Source of the DNA: a virus
IMG/VR virus record: IMGVR_UViG_3300007516_000031
Coordinates: 1 to 47,805 of that record
Direction: 5' to 3' (one strand)
Length of the DNA: 47,805 nt
Shown piece by piece: positions 22,744 to 30,955 of this stretch; position 1 is the stretch's first letter, and each line of letters begins with the position of its first letter. The notes beneath the pieces are model-generated. The model worked only from the letters and a program-made list of their open reading frames with translations. It searched no databases and was not told where the DNA came from. The position numbers and the translations under genes are program-made.

Positions 22744-24360
22744 CTAATCCTGAAACTTTAAAATGTCGCTTTCAAGAAGATCCTCAGCCATCACATATCC
22801 ACGATTTTGTGTGTATATTTTATGTTCTGGTGTACAAATGATAAATTTACCTGTTTCTTCATCAGTAATTTTCATAACACTAGCGTCTTGTGCGGTTTTC
22901 GCGAAAGCTTTAATTTCGCGAAATTCGTCCTTGCCTTTGTTTAAATCACGGGAATATATTTTATCACCAACAATAGAATCTTTAATTTTAATATCTTTGA
23001 TCTCACCATTATCATTCATTATAACAATATCAGTATTTCCTGATAGACAGAGATTGCTCATTCTAATTGGAGCTAAATCTTGTTTGAATGAACTGTGTGT
23101 ATTACAATGATCCACATTCATGAAATATATGCGACCAGTTTCTTTTCTTTCTTGCATCAGTTTAGAAAATACTTCAATCGCTGGAACAGTCGTCTTTTCA
23201 ATCTTATAAGATTTTTCGTACTTAACATACAATCTATCGAATTCGTCTTGATCTTTAAAAAACGCATCGTATAAATCTGGAACATCATTTGGACAAAACA
23301 GTGTTATATCGCCGCCACTAATAAGTCTATCATAAAACAGTCTAGACAATTGAATGGAATAATCCAAATTTCTACAGCTAGTTTCTACTGTTTTCTTATT
23401 GCTCTTCAGAGCAAGAATATCATCTATTTCCTTATGCCAAATAACTGTGTGAAGTGTCGCAGACCCCCCGCGAACTCCGCCCTGATTGCAGGATTTAACA
23501 GAAGAAGCAAAGAGCTTATAAAAAGGAATAACCCCAGTGTGCACAGCAGCGCCGTTCCTAATACGAGATTTAAGGGCACGGATACGACCTGCGCCAAGGC
23601 CAATGCCAGCTTTCTGAGATACGTATTTAACTGTAGCAGACGAAGTAGCATTAATTGAATCCAAAGAATCTCCACTTTCAATCAATACACAAGAGCTGAA
23701 TTGTCTGTCAGGAGTTCTGACGCCAGCCATAATGGGAGTAGGTAAACTTATATCGAATTGTGATATAGCATTATATAAATCTTTAACCCACTTCATCCTA
23801 TTGTATTTATTATAATGAGAAAATAGAGTCATTGAAATCAACATGAACGCTATTTGTGGTGTCTCAAATATTTCACTAGATGCTCTATCCTTAACAAGAT
23901 ACTTGCCGCGCAACTGTTCCATGCCGGCATATGCAATATCATCATCACGCGAATGATCTATTATTTTATCTAAATATTCCCACTCATCCACATCATATAA
24001 ATCCATTAGCTGTTTATCGTAATACCCAAGATCTGTTATCTTTTTGTAATGTTCAAAGAGATTAGGAACTTTATGTGAACCATAGATTTGTTTTCTAAGA
24101 TGATAGTTTATAAGTCTACCAGCAACATATTGATAATTCGGTGAGTCTTCAGTGATAAGTTCGGCAGCAGATCGAATCATGGTTTCATGAATCGTCGCAG
24201 TCTCTATGTTGGTATAAAACTGAATTTCTGATTTCAGTTCAATTTCAGATACTGAAACGCCAGTAATATCCTCACATGCCCAATATAATACTTTGTGAAT
24301 TTTTTCTATATCTAAGAGTTCTTTTGAGCCGTCTCTTTTAATTACGTGTATTTGTGACAT
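22744..24360 (-). CDS. nrdA: NrdA N-terminal part plus N-intein (split ribonucleotide reductase alpha)
   Basis: A 538-residue protein. It starts MSQIHVIKRDGSKELLDIEK, the ATP-cone. Residues to 437 are NrdA and include RQFSSCVLIESGDS (first redox Cys), NQGGVRGGSATLH and IYFMNVDHCNTHSSF. Residues 438-538 are an N-intein: CLSGNTDIV starts block A, and ICTPEHKIYT is block B with its T..H. NrdA breaks at SNL/CQEI, so the catalytic Cys is Cys+1 of the C-extein. The N and C exteins add up to about 824 residues, slightly longer than T4 NrdA. Confidence 0.92.
   Translation of the reverse strand: MSQIHVIKRDGSKELLDIEKIHKVLYWACEDITGVSVSEIELKSEIQFYTNIETATIHETMIRSAAELITEDSPNYQYVAGRLINYHLRKQIYGSHKVPNLFEHYKKITDLGYYDKQLMDLYDVDEWEYLDKIIDHSRDDDIAYAGMEQLRGKYLVKDRASSEIFETPQIAFMLISMTLFSHYNKYNRMKWVKDLYNAISQFDISLPTPIMAGVRTPDRQFSSCVLIESGDSLDSINATSSATVKYVSQKAGIGLGAGRIRALKSRIRNGAAVHTGVIPFYKLFASSVKSCNQGGVRGGSATLHTVIWHKEIDDILALKSNKKTVETSCRNLDYSIQLSRLFYDRLISGGDITLFCPNDVPDLYDAFFKDQDEFDRLYVKYEKSYKIEKTTVPAIEVFSKLMQERKETGRIYFMNVDHCNTHSSFKQDLAPIRMSNLCLSGNTDIVIMNDNGEIKDIKIKDSIVGDKIYSRDLNKGKDEFREIKAFAKTAQDASVMKITDEETGKFIICTPEHKIYTQNRGYVMAEDLLESDILKFQD
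22747..23049 (-). other. NrdA split intein, N-terminal half (101 residues)
   Basis: The last 101 residues of the N piece. Cys1 is followed by LSGNTDIV; block B is TPEHKIYT. No endonuclease domain is present, so this is a mini-intein half. It partners with the 34-residue C-half encoded at 22494-22595. Confidence 0.9.
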
Positions 24361-24616
24361 GTTGGTCCTTATTTTTATATTTTTTCATGTGCTCTATTAT
24401 TCTATCTAAATCTGATGTTCCTATAAGAACCTCATCAAATGCGCCATTTTGTGATTGATAGCCTATTATATATTTGATTGCATGGATGAATCTTCTAAAA
24501 AATGACTTTTTAGATAAATGAACCATGAGATAATATTCGTCATCATCATAATCAAATACAATTTGATGTTCTAAAGTGTTACAATCGCACACTATATGTA
24601 ATCTATTATTTTGCAT
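24338..24616 (-). CDS. hypothetical protein
   Basis: A 92-residue protein starting MQNNRLHIVCDCNTLEHQIV, with acidic turn DYDDDEYYLMVHL, a basic helix (SKKSFFRRFIHAIKYIIG) and FDEVLIGTSDLDRIIEHM. The start overlaps the end of thyX and its end overlaps the start of nrdA, so it belongs to the same operon. The family appears in other T4-like phages but has no known function. Confidence 0.6.
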   Translation of the reverse strand: MQNNRLHIVCDCNTLEHQIVFDYDDDEYYLMVHLSKKSFFRRFIHAIKYIIGYQSQNGAFDEVLIGTSDLDRIIEHMKKYKNKDQHVTNTRN

Positions 24617-25337
24617 TCTGATAGGCATCTTGTTCATTATCATAAGCTAGGAGAATATTTTGAATTTCTCTTTGATGCTCATGAAATATTTTTGTTATGT
24701 TTGGAAAATGTTGATGAAGAATTAACCACACTCTATTTGCTATCATTATGTGTTCTAATTGAGTACCATTCCCCATTCTCAATAAACAATAGTGTAGCCA
24801 CGAGCGTATATTGCCTTGCATATACATTCTAGATGGTGTTAGTCCTTCTGGTAAAACAACGCGGCGCTGTTCTTTAGCGATATTATGTGCTGCTGCCCAT
24901 TCATATGCTTCTGTTGCAGCTCTAATAACACTTTGTTGTTTTTTGTTCCACTCAGTCTGTAGACCCATATCATGCGACTTCATACTATTTTGTCTGTTTT
25001 TTGAATCTTGTAATCTCGCTTCTCTCAAAACAAAATCATCAGTATTTACTTCAGCATACCTCTGACTAAATTCTTGAAACGAAAATGATCTATGACGAAG
25101 TAATTGTCGTGCAATGTCTCTCGTAGTATTAATTTCCAATGTCATATTAACCATCTCTAATGGAGACCAATGATTATGAGTAATTAAAAAATTAATTAGA
25201 GATTGTGCTGTCGATTTATTTCCCTGATTTTCTTTCGCACTTACTCTTGCTACATAAGCAATCAATTCTTCAGCCGTTTTACAGTCAGTTTCAGCTGATG
25301 GTGAAGATAGCGATACTAGTGATACTGGTTCGGTCAT
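24606..25337 (-). CDS. thyX: flavin-dependent thymidylate synthase
   Basis: A 243-residue protein. The ThyX signature RHRSFSFQEFSQRY (about residues 77-90) matches RHRxxSxxxxSxR, which binds dUMP and FAD. A substrate-binding block LPEGLTPSRMYMQGNIRSWL follows near 160-179. The enzyme makes dTMP using FAD, replacing T4 td. It sits with nrdA, nrdB and guaC in a nucleotide-synthesis group. It overlaps both neighbours by single bases or a few bases. Confidence 0.95.
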   Translation of the reverse strand: MTEPVSLVSLSSPSAETDCKTAEELIAYVARVSAKENQGNKSTAQSLINFLITHNHWSPLEMVNMTLEINTTRDIARQLLRHRSFSFQEFSQRYAEVNTDDFVLREARLQDSKNRQNSMKSHDMGLQTEWNKKQQSVIRAATEAYEWAAAHNIAKEQRRVVLPEGLTPSRMYMQGNIRSWLHYCLLRMGNGTQLEHIMIANRVWLILHQHFPNITKIFHEHQREIQNILLAYDNEQDAYQNAK

Positions 25338-26374
25338 TATTTAATCCTTACGGTATTGTGTAGATGTGTCTCATTTAATATTTTAGACACTTTGATAAAG
25401 GTTGCTCTTTTTGGAATCTCTTTAATGTTTTGAGCTCCAATATATGTCATTCCAGAGCGAAGCCCACCAAAATAATAATTTAGTGTGTCTTGTATATCGC
25501 CTCTGAATTCTATAACAGCTTCTCGGCCTTCACTTGATCTGTATGATTTATTTTCTGTGTAGTGTTTCTCTTGAGCCATGGATGAACTCATACCATATAT
25601 TGTAACATTATTACCAGAATCCGAATTTTCAGTATGGCCAGCAAACTCAGATCCAACCATCACAAAATCAGCGCCTGCACCAAAAGCTTTTACAACATCA
25701 CCCGGACATGTAATCCCGCCGTCTGAACAAAGCATACCACCAACACCATGAGCAGCATCAGCACATTCAGCAACACATGAAAATTGTGGTATGCCAACAC
25801 CTGTAACTAAACGAGTTGTACAAAGTGCCCCTGAACCGATTCCAGCTTTTACAATATCGGCACCATTCAGAATTAATTCTTCTGTAATTTCTGGTGTTGC
25901 AACATTTCCAGCCATGATTGTGGCATTATTTTCAACAAACGCTCTAACTTTAGACACATATTTTACAAAGCTTTCCGAATATCCGTTTGCAACATCGATA
26001 CACACGTTTGGAGTATAACCAATCTTCGATATCAGTGTAACATACTTATCATATTCTTCTTGACCCGACCCCATAGTATAGAAAAATTCTCTGTTAGTAT
26101 CTATTTTAAAAAAAGCTTCTAGTTCATCAATGTTATAAAATTTGTGTATGCATGTTGGCATTGCATTATCTGATAACACTTTAGCAGTTTCAAATGTTCC
26201 AACAGTAGTCATATTAGCAGCAATTATCGGAGTACAGTCATTAAAATCTATATTTGAATAGAGGAATTTAAAATTTCTAGTAATGTTAGCCTGAAGTCTA
26301 GAAGTCAATTTAGATCTTTTTGGCTTAAGAAGAACTTGTGAAAAATCAAGATATTCTTCAGTTTCAATTCTCAT
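25337..26374 (-). CDS. guaC: GMP reductase (IMPDH/GMPR family)
   Basis: A 345-residue TIM-barrel protein. [14 protein letters not shown] lies near the start. The catalytic loop [15 protein letters not shown] (about 180-194) contains the active Cys with TR, and [20 protein letters not shown] supplies phosphate binding. [20 protein letters not shown] and [10 protein letters not shown] match GMP reductase rather than IMPDH, which has CBS domains that are absent here. It would convert GMP to IMP, shifting purine pools towards dATP. It is an unusual gene to find in a phage nrd region. Confidence 0.85.
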   Translation of the reverse strand: MRIETEEYLDFSQVLLKPKRSKLTSRLQANITRNFKFLYSNIDFNDCTPIIAANMTTVGTFETAKVLSDNAMPTCIHKFYNIDELEAFFKIDTNREFFYTMGSGQEEYDKYVTLISKIGYTPNVCIDVANGYSESFVKYVSKVRAFVENNATIMAGNVATPEITEELILNGADIVKAGIGSGALCTTRLVTGVGIPQFSCVAECADAAHGVGGMLCSDGGITCPGDVVKAFGAGADFVMVGSEFAGHTENSDSGNNVTIYGMSSSMAQEKHYTENKSYRSSEGREAVIEFRGDIQDTLNYYFGGLRSGMTYIGAQNIKEIPKRATFIKVSKILNETHLHNTVRIK

Positions 26375-26874
26375 TATGATTTGCTTTTCGGTATAAAATC
26401 TGGTCGAATGGGTTGAAAATCTCTAGTATCAAACTTAAGATTAAAATCGGGTAGTTCTTTTGGAATGCCACGATCTGCATTATTATATGTTAGTGTGATA
26501 TGTGGAATATATTTCGGAAAATCATAAGTACCCTTATATGTGCTCATGATGTTGTTGTGATGCTTTACTAATTCTTTGCTGTCTAATACACCAACTAGAC
26601 ATTTGGTACTTCCCTGTGAATCAAATATTTCCCATCCGGATATTTTAGCTTCTATTGGAAGATCAAGATCATATCCTTTAGAATCTGGTATGCCCTTCTT
26701 TGAATATATTACTGTGGTATGATATTCTGAAGGGTCTATAAGATTCTTTATTCCATTTTCAGTTGCCCAAAAGTCAAGCTTTGCTGAGTCTTGCTTATTC
26801 AATTTAACAGAAATGTATGTTCCATCTTTGTGATCACCTTTCTGTTCTATTACAAATTCATTAAAATTCATCAT
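26374..26874 (-). CDS. acb1: Acb1-like anti-CBASS 2H phosphoesterase
   Basis: A 166-residue protein. Two H-x-T motifs of the 2H phosphoesterase fold are at YHTTVIYS (about residues 51-58) and PHITLTY (about 123-129). TYDFPKYIPHITLTYN and KCLVGVLDS around them match T4 Acb1 (gp57B), which cleaves the cyclic nucleotides that trigger CBASS immunity. The N-terminus MNFNEFVIEQKG resembles a capsid-targeting start of T4 internal proteins. The start has GAGGATAAACA before it. Alternative reading: generic 2'-5' RNA ligase-like enzyme. Confidence 0.75.
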   Translation of the reverse strand: MMNFNEFVIEQKGDHKDGTYISVKLNKQDSAKLDFWATENGIKNLIDPSEYHTTVIYSKKGIPDSKGYDLDLPIEAKISGWEIFDSQGSTKCLVGVLDSKELVKHHNNIMSTYKGTYDFPKYIPHITLTYNNADRGIPKELPDFNLKFDTRDFQPIRPDFIPKSKS

Positions 26875-26883
26875 TGTTTATCC

Positions 26884-27129
26884 TCAATTGTAGCCATTAC
26901 CAACATAATAGTGTGTTGGTTTAAAAATCCATAAATCCCGCCGCCCAGCTATGGCCGCATTTTTATCTAAAAGCGTCACGCGTTCGGCATATTCTTCTGA
27001 TCTCAATTCACAAATTCTTTTCATAAAGTTTTTGTGGAAGTCAGTATTATATAAAACTATATATACTCTTTTGTCAGGTGCTTCTGGCAAACCGTTGATA
27101 AAATCATCTACTTCTTCATTAATAGTCAT
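26884..27129 (-). CDS. small hypothetical protein
   Basis: An 81-residue protein starting MTINEEVDDFINGLPEAPDK, then YIVLYNTDFHKNFMKRICEL and WIFKPTHYYVGNGYN. ATG at 27129 overlaps the stop of the primase gene (ATGA) and was preferred for that reason. Not recognised. It is placed between primase and the Acb1-like gene on the same operon. Confidence 0.55.
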   Translation of the reverse strand: MTINEEVDDFINGLPEAPDKRVYIVLYNTDFHKNFMKRICELRSEEYAERVTLLDKNAAIAGRRDLWIFKPTHYYVGNGYN

Positions 27130-28163
27130 ATCTTTTTCCATTCTAACATTTGCATTTTCGCTGACAAATTATCGTACGTGTTTTCATTTATGATATTTTT
27201 TATTTCTAATGGAGTGAATCCAGCCAACACCATATCGTTTATATCTTTTTGAATGATATCATTTGGCCATATGCAAATGTTGTGTCCAGCATTAATTGAA
27301 TCTTCCATTTTGCGAATTGTTTCTTTTCCACGTGGTTCATTGTCATAAACAATAACATGATTTTCGATATCACATGCTTCAATGTTTGTTTCAAGTTTGC
27401 CCCCACATGATGCTATAGAGTTACTAAGAAACAATGCATCCAACGGACCCTCTAAGACATAAACACGCTTGGATTTATCTATGCTATCTAATCCAAAAAC
27501 TTTAGGTCTGTCATCATTAAGCAAAATTGTAATATATTTCATATTATCGTTCTTCTTTAGAGACCTACCCTGATAGCCAAACATGTCGCCAGCTTCGTCT
27601 AGAAGTGGAATGATAATTCTACCATCATCGAATTCTAGACTTTCAAATTTGTTTGCTATTTGGCTATTTGTCCATGCTTTAAATTTTGGTGCATAGTATA
27701 GTTTATGATGAACGTGTGGTGGAATTCTTCTTTTCATCACATATAATTTAGCAGGATGATCTGGCGCCAATTGTGATATCTTTTTAAGATCAGCAATTTT
27801 AGTTGTCTTTGCAAAGACTGGCTTTTTCATTTTATTAACAAATTGCTGAAGATCGGTTTCTTTCTTAGGACCATCTTTATCCACAAGAACCTCTTTCAGA
27901 TATTCATAATAAAGCGGATTGTCTATCTGTTTAAGAAAATATTTGAACTTCATACTCGCATTGCAATTATGACAGTGAAATCTCACATGTCCGTCCTTTG
28001 GATAAATCCAACCGCGCGCTTTAGTTTTTGATTTTCGAGAGTCACCACAGATCGGACACCTAAAATTATAGGATCCGCCCGATCTTTTAAACATTTGAAG
28101 TTTTGGTGAAAGTAGATTGATATATTTAGTATCTATCCAGGAGTACATATTTAAATTGCTCAC
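27126..28163 (-). CDS. 61: DNA primase (gp61-like)
   Basis: A protein of 340-345 residues. The zinc-binding domain lies at residues 36-67 (CPIC...CHNC). A Toprim domain follows, with VYVLEGPLDALFLSN (about 230-244; Glu of motif I) and HVIVYDNEPRGKETIR (about 265-280; DxE-like acidic pair). It makes RNA primers with gp41 at the fork. The frame opens with GTG at 28163, while an ATG at 28148 (MYSWIDTKY) is equally possible, since neither has a strong ribosome binding site. Length matches T4 gp61 (342). Confidence 0.88.
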   Translation of the reverse strand: MSNLNMYSWIDTKYINLLSPKLQMFKRSGGSYNFRCPICGDSRKSKTKARGWIYPKDGHVRFHCHNCNASMKFKYFLKQIDNPLYYEYLKEVLVDKDGPKKETDLQQFVNKMKKPVFAKTTKIADLKKISQLAPDHPAKLYVMKRRIPPHVHHKLYYAPKFKAWTNSQIANKFESLEFDDGRIIIPLLDEAGDMFGYQGRSLKKNDNMKYITILLNDDRPKVFGLDSIDKSKRVYVLEGPLDALFLSNSIASCGGKLETNIEACDIENHVIVYDNEPRGKETIRKMEDSINAGHNICIWPNDIIQKDINDMVLAGFTPLEIKNIINENTYDNLSAKMQMLEWKKI

Positions 28164-28165
28164 AT

Positions 28166-28190
28166 AATGTAATACTAAACTATATATACA
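28166..28190 (-). promoter_or_regulatory. conserved TATATATAG element, candidate middle promoter
   Basis: After the upstream GAGTAA stop, the minus strand reads ATTGTATATATAGTTTAG. A near-identical element lies after the uvsX stop at 42960-42982, upstream of gp41. Both precede replication genes, so a shared promoter class (possibly phage-activated middle) is plausible. No clear -35 or MotA-type box is visible. Confidence 0.4.
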
Positions 28191-28192
28191 AT

Positions 28193-28441
28193 TTACTCGA
28201 TAGTTCCCTTAAGTTTACCATATTCTCTTATGGCAAATCCTGCAACTACGGCCGTTATCAATCCAGTAAGGCCTATCAAATCAGCACTGACACCTGTAGA
28301 TAATGGTAAATATATTCCATGAATAATAACACTTCCAGCCATACCAATGCAAGCTGCTGGTCGCCATGATACTCTTATAAATTCTAGTACACTGTTTATT
28401 ACTATGACAGACCAGTTAACAATACGCGCTAATATTTTCAT
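28193..28441 (-). CDS. holin-like protein with three membrane segments
   Basis: An 82-residue protein with hydrophobic stretches at about residues 7-22 (IVNWSVIVINSVLEFI), 29-46 (ACIGMAGSVIIHGIYLPL) and 54-72 (LIGLTGLITAVVAGFAI). A short charged tail follows. The WRPAACIGMAG turn resembles the 3-TM holin superfamily (GTA_holin_3TM). Its position beside spanin genes supports a lysis role. It has an AGGAG site six bases before the ATG. Confidence 0.65.
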   Translation of the reverse strand: MKILARIVNWSVIVINSVLEFIRVSWRPAACIGMAGSVIIHGIYLPLSTGVSADLIGLTGLITAVVAGFAIREYGKLKGTIE

Positions 28442-28498
28442 TCTATTTCTCCTATTTAATTATACATTACAGAGAAAAGTCATCAAATCATATTGTAT

Positions 28499-28723
28499 TT
28501 ATTTCTTTTTAGATTTCGATTTAATCATAGACAATTGAGCAACACGACGAGCACTAGAAATTATCTGAGAGGTGTTTCCAAGATTCAATAGAGATATTGC
28601 AGCAACCAACATGATCAACTGACGAGCATCATCGGGGTTGGCACTGTTTGCAAGCTTCGTTATATTCGAAAGAATATATTGAACTATTGCTTGTTTATTA
28701 TCTAGTGGATTCGGCTGGGCCAT
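28499..28723 (-). CDS. small hypothetical protein in lysis cassette
   Basis: A 74-residue protein, MAQPNPLDNKQAIVQYILSN, with a hydrophobic middle (QLIMLVAAISLLNLGN) and a lysine-rich tail (SMIKSKSKKK). It overlaps the 3' end of the o-spanin gene. It is either an accessory lysis protein or an unrelated structural protein; the sequence does not decide. Confidence 0.55.
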   Translation of the reverse strand: MAQPNPLDNKQAIVQYILSNITKLANSANPDDARQLIMLVAAISLLNLGNTSQIISSARRVAQLSMIKSKSKKK

Positions 28724-29024
28724 CTAAACACTCTTTCAAATCTGTTTTATTGTTAATTGATTGCTTAACACAATTGTATAAATCAATTAAATGGTTATAT
28801 TTAAATGCGACATCGTTATAAGCAATATCAGCATCAACACCAGCACTAACATGTGCTCCCATACTGTTGCTTTCAATTTGTGGCATCTGGTTGGCCTTAA
28901 TAGAAAGCCCTGCTGGTAAATCTGGAATTCGAACAGGTGTTACACCATCTGGTGTAAATTCATGAGTTGTAGCGCATCCTGCAAGGGCGAGGCTAGCGAT
29001 CACTATTATAATTTTATTCTGCAT
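28698..29024 (-). CDS. o-spanin (Rz1-like lipoprotein)
   Basis: A 108-residue protein with a lipoprotein signal: MQNKIIIVIASLALAGCATT, where LAGC is the lipobox and the Cys would be lipidated. The mature part contains PDGVTPVRIPDLPAGL, a proline-rich stretch, and a C-terminal helix. ATG at 29024 was chosen so that translation begins at the signal peptide; the longer upstream frame is non-lipoprotein. It overlaps the i-spanin gene, the usual Rz/Rz1 arrangement. Confidence 0.8.
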   Translation of the reverse strand: MQNKIIIVIASLALAGCATTHEFTPDGVTPVRIPDLPAGLSIKANQMPQIESNSMGAHVSAGVDADIAYNDVAFKYNHLIDLYNCVKQSINNKTDLKECLDGPAESTR

Positions 29025-29487
29025 CTGGTAATTCCATTCTAGCCACGGGACCGGGTCCCAATTTTCTAATCTGATTTCTAGCATCAGTAACACCCTGATC
29101 TACCTGGCACTGTTCATAGATAGGATTGTCTCTAATAATCGTTTGAATTGATTTATTCAATTTCGCTTCGATTGCAACTCTTTCAGCCGTTTCAGTAATC
29201 AATCCTCTACCGAATTCACTTATTGCACTATTTAACATCTGCTCGAATTCGCGATTCTTTTTATTTTCAGCATCCATTCTTTCTTGAATGGCTGCCTGTT
29301 CATCTTTAACACCACCCAGATATCCATTTCCGTATGCAGTTTTTACAGCATGGTTGTGATACCAATAAGCACCAAGGGCTAATAGAATAGGAAGCACCCA
29401 TTTCCAATTATCTTTTAGAAACTGGCCGATCCATTTAAATCCGCCAAGTATGCTAAATCCAATTTTCATCAAAATACCAGTAAACAT
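29014..29487 (-). CDS. i-spanin (Rz-like)
   Basis: A 157-residue protein with one N-terminal membrane segment (about residues 29-45, WKWVLPILLALGAYWYH), then a charged coiled coil (EQAAIQERMDAENKKNREFE and ETAERVAIEAKLNKSIQTII). This is the inner-membrane spanin design. Together with the overlapping lipoprotein it should bridge the periplasm and fuse the membranes at lysis. Its ATG overlaps the stop of a small upstream gene (TAATG). Confidence 0.8.
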   Translation of the reverse strand: MFTGILMKIGFSILGGFKWIGQFLKDNWKWVLPILLALGAYWYHNHAVKTAYGNGYLGGVKDEQAAIQERMDAENKKNREFEQMLNSAISEFGRGLITETAERVAIEAKLNKSIQTIIRDNPIYEQCQVDQGVTDARNQIRKLGPGPVARMELPDAE

Positions 29488-29648
29488 TAAACCTTACCCT
29501 TTACAAGATAATCTTTAAAAGACGACATGCGCTTAAATGTAGCGTCTTTCTTTTTCTTTTTTGCTGGCGGTTCGCCATCTGGACCTACACCAATTGCTGC
29601 CACTTGCCCACCGCCTGCTGAATTTGTTGGAGCTTCTTCATTGGTCAT
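29487..29648 (-). CDS. 53-residue GVGPDGEP-motif protein
   Basis: A short gene starting MTNEEAPTNSAGGGQVAAIG and followed by VGPDGEPPAKKKKK and a basic tail ending FKDYLVKGKV. The PTNSAGGG..A.iGVGPdGEP motif recurs in T4-like and cyanophage virion or internal-head proteins, often near a terminus. Its ATG overlaps the TGA of the upstream gene, and its stop overlaps the i-spanin ATG, so translation is coupled on both sides. Probably structural. Confidence 0.65.
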   Translation of the reverse strand: MTNEEAPTNSAGGGQVAAIGVGPDGEPPAKKKKKDATFKRMSSFKDYLVKGKV

Positions 29649-30310
29649 AATTCTATTCCAATATTTTTTAATTCTTCTAGCACCGTCTGCTGTTCATTTT
29701 CATCTAATATTTCATTGATGAATTTAGCACCATCTTCATCTAACGTTTCAAAAATGTGTGCCACGTTTTCTGGTCTATTCAAACTTGATTGTATTGCTAG
29801 ATGATTATACATATTGTGATAATGCTCAAATGCATTAGACATCTTTTCATTTCTTTTCTTTAAAGAAACTGAATTTGTTTTAAGTTCATCAGCAATTTTT
29901 CTGAATGGAGCTTCTAGAGCTGCGACATTACTAGTAATTTGCTCTTCTTTGATGAATTCTTCTTTAAGTTTGCGCTTATGAGAGAAGTGAACATGTGTCA
30001 TACCCTTATGCTCTTTAGAAATATGTACTGATAAACCATCCTTATGATGAACTGGATCTGAATAAGAATACATTCTTTCAGCCGAATGACCCATGGACCA
30101 AGTGTTTGGGTTTGGATCGTATCCTTCAGTTTTTTTAAAACCACTTTTCTTTAGATGATTAAAGATCTTTTGATGATCTTCATCGCTTTTTACATATTTT
30201 ACATTTGGTATATCAGACCCATCTCTATGATATGTTGCATGTCTTGGCGCTGTCGTTTTAAATTTAGATCTTAATGCACCAATGTGTTTATCTACAGTTT
30301 CAATATTCAT
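29645..30310 (-). CDS. hypothetical virion-associated protein
   Basis: A 221-residue protein. A His-rich central part (EDHQKIFNHLKKSGFKKTEG, then YSDPVHHKDGLSVHISKEHK) recalls similar segments in the 429-residue protein encoded at 31561-32850. A C-terminal helical part ends ENEQQTVLEELKNIGIEL. The start overlaps the next gene by one base. Likely structural or head-internal from its neighbours; not recognised by motif. Confidence 0.55.
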   Translation of the reverse strand: MNIETVDKHIGALRSKFKTTAPRHATYHRDGSDIPNVKYVKSDEDHQKIFNHLKKSGFKKTEGYDPNPNTWSMGHSAERMYSYSDPVHHKDGLSVHISKEHKGMTHVHFSHKRKLKEEFIKEEQITSNVAALEAPFRKIADELKTNSVSLKKRNEKMSNAFEHYHNMYNHLAIQSSLNRPENVAHIFETLDEDGAKFINEILDENEQQTVLEELKNIGIEL

Positions 30311-30690
30311 TAAAGTTTCCTTAATACACCAACGATATGATCATCCATATGTATATCACTTGCGTATATGATAGTCTCGTTTTCTATTTTATCTGGCATC
30401 ATATTTAGTAGAACCACAAACGGTTTTAAATATTCTTGATACATGTGCAACTTATAAAATAACATTTTAGTAGCTCCTGCACCGAATACATTATAGATAA
30501 TAATGATATGATTTAAGATTAATCGTTCTCTCAATTCACCACCATCTTTGTATTTTCCAAATAATCTTTTAATGTATTTAAATCTCTTTAAATCGTCGTC
30601 AAATTCTTTTGGATCATGACATTGTGAACTGTCATAATGTCTTGCTGCATAAAGAAGAAAATTGTCGTCATTCAACATTTCGGGGTTCAT
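30310..30690 (-). CDS. conserved T4-like protein of unknown function
   Basis: A 126-residue protein reading NFLLYAARHYDSSQCHDPKE, DDLKRFKYIKRLFGKY, LRERLILNHIIIIYNVFGAG and ATKMLFYKL. The pattern NFLl.Aa..Y.......eF..DLkRfkYikrL and LILNHiI.lyNVFG is strongly conserved in T4-like cyanophages. Function unknown; it is placed among head or structural genes. The start lies four bases downstream of the previous gene's stop. Confidence 0.8.
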   Translation of the reverse strand: MNPEMLNDDNFLLYAARHYDSSQCHDPKEFDDDLKRFKYIKRLFGKYKDGGELRERLILNHIIIIYNVFGAGATKMLFYKLHMYQEYLKPFVVLLNMMPDKIENETIIYASDIHMDDHIVGVLRKL

Positions 30691-30694
30691 ATAA

Positions 30695-30940
30695 TTACAC
30701 TATTCTAATTCTAAGCGCACCTGTTGTCGTATAATATGGTTCACCTAATAATACAGTTCCTGCTGCTGCAGCTGTATCGTCATCATACGGTCCGGCAAAT
30801 AATGCGGTTTTCAAATTGTTTCCATTAATTTGCGACGTTACACTGTTGGCTCCAGTAACCTTTTCTATAACGATAAGATCATCAGAGTCAATAGTTGTAG
30901 CCGCGGGCAATTCATTTATTTTTCTAGCTCTACTAGTCAT
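30695..30940 (-). CDS. small structural-type protein
   Basis: An 81-residue protein: MTSRARKINELPAATTIDSD, DLIVIEKVTGANSVTSQI, then a glycine- and alanine-rich tail ending GALRIRIV. The R-x-I-x-(E/D)LPA....i.d.Dl.vIe....t..it...L start is typical of phage virion proteins and fibre-related domains. Located directly before the Ser/Thr/Gly-rich structural gene. Confidence 0.65.
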   Translation of the reverse strand: MTSRARKINELPAATTIDSDDLIVIEKVTGANSVTSQINGNNLKTALFAGPYDDDTAAAAGTVLLGEPYYTTTGALRIRIV

Positions 30941-30955
30941 AATTTAATATCCCAA

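Noticed and set aside
25337-26374. IMP dehydrogenase with a split intein, as known in some environmental sequences
   Set aside because: The gene is intact, lacks CBS domains, and its motifs fit GMP reductase.
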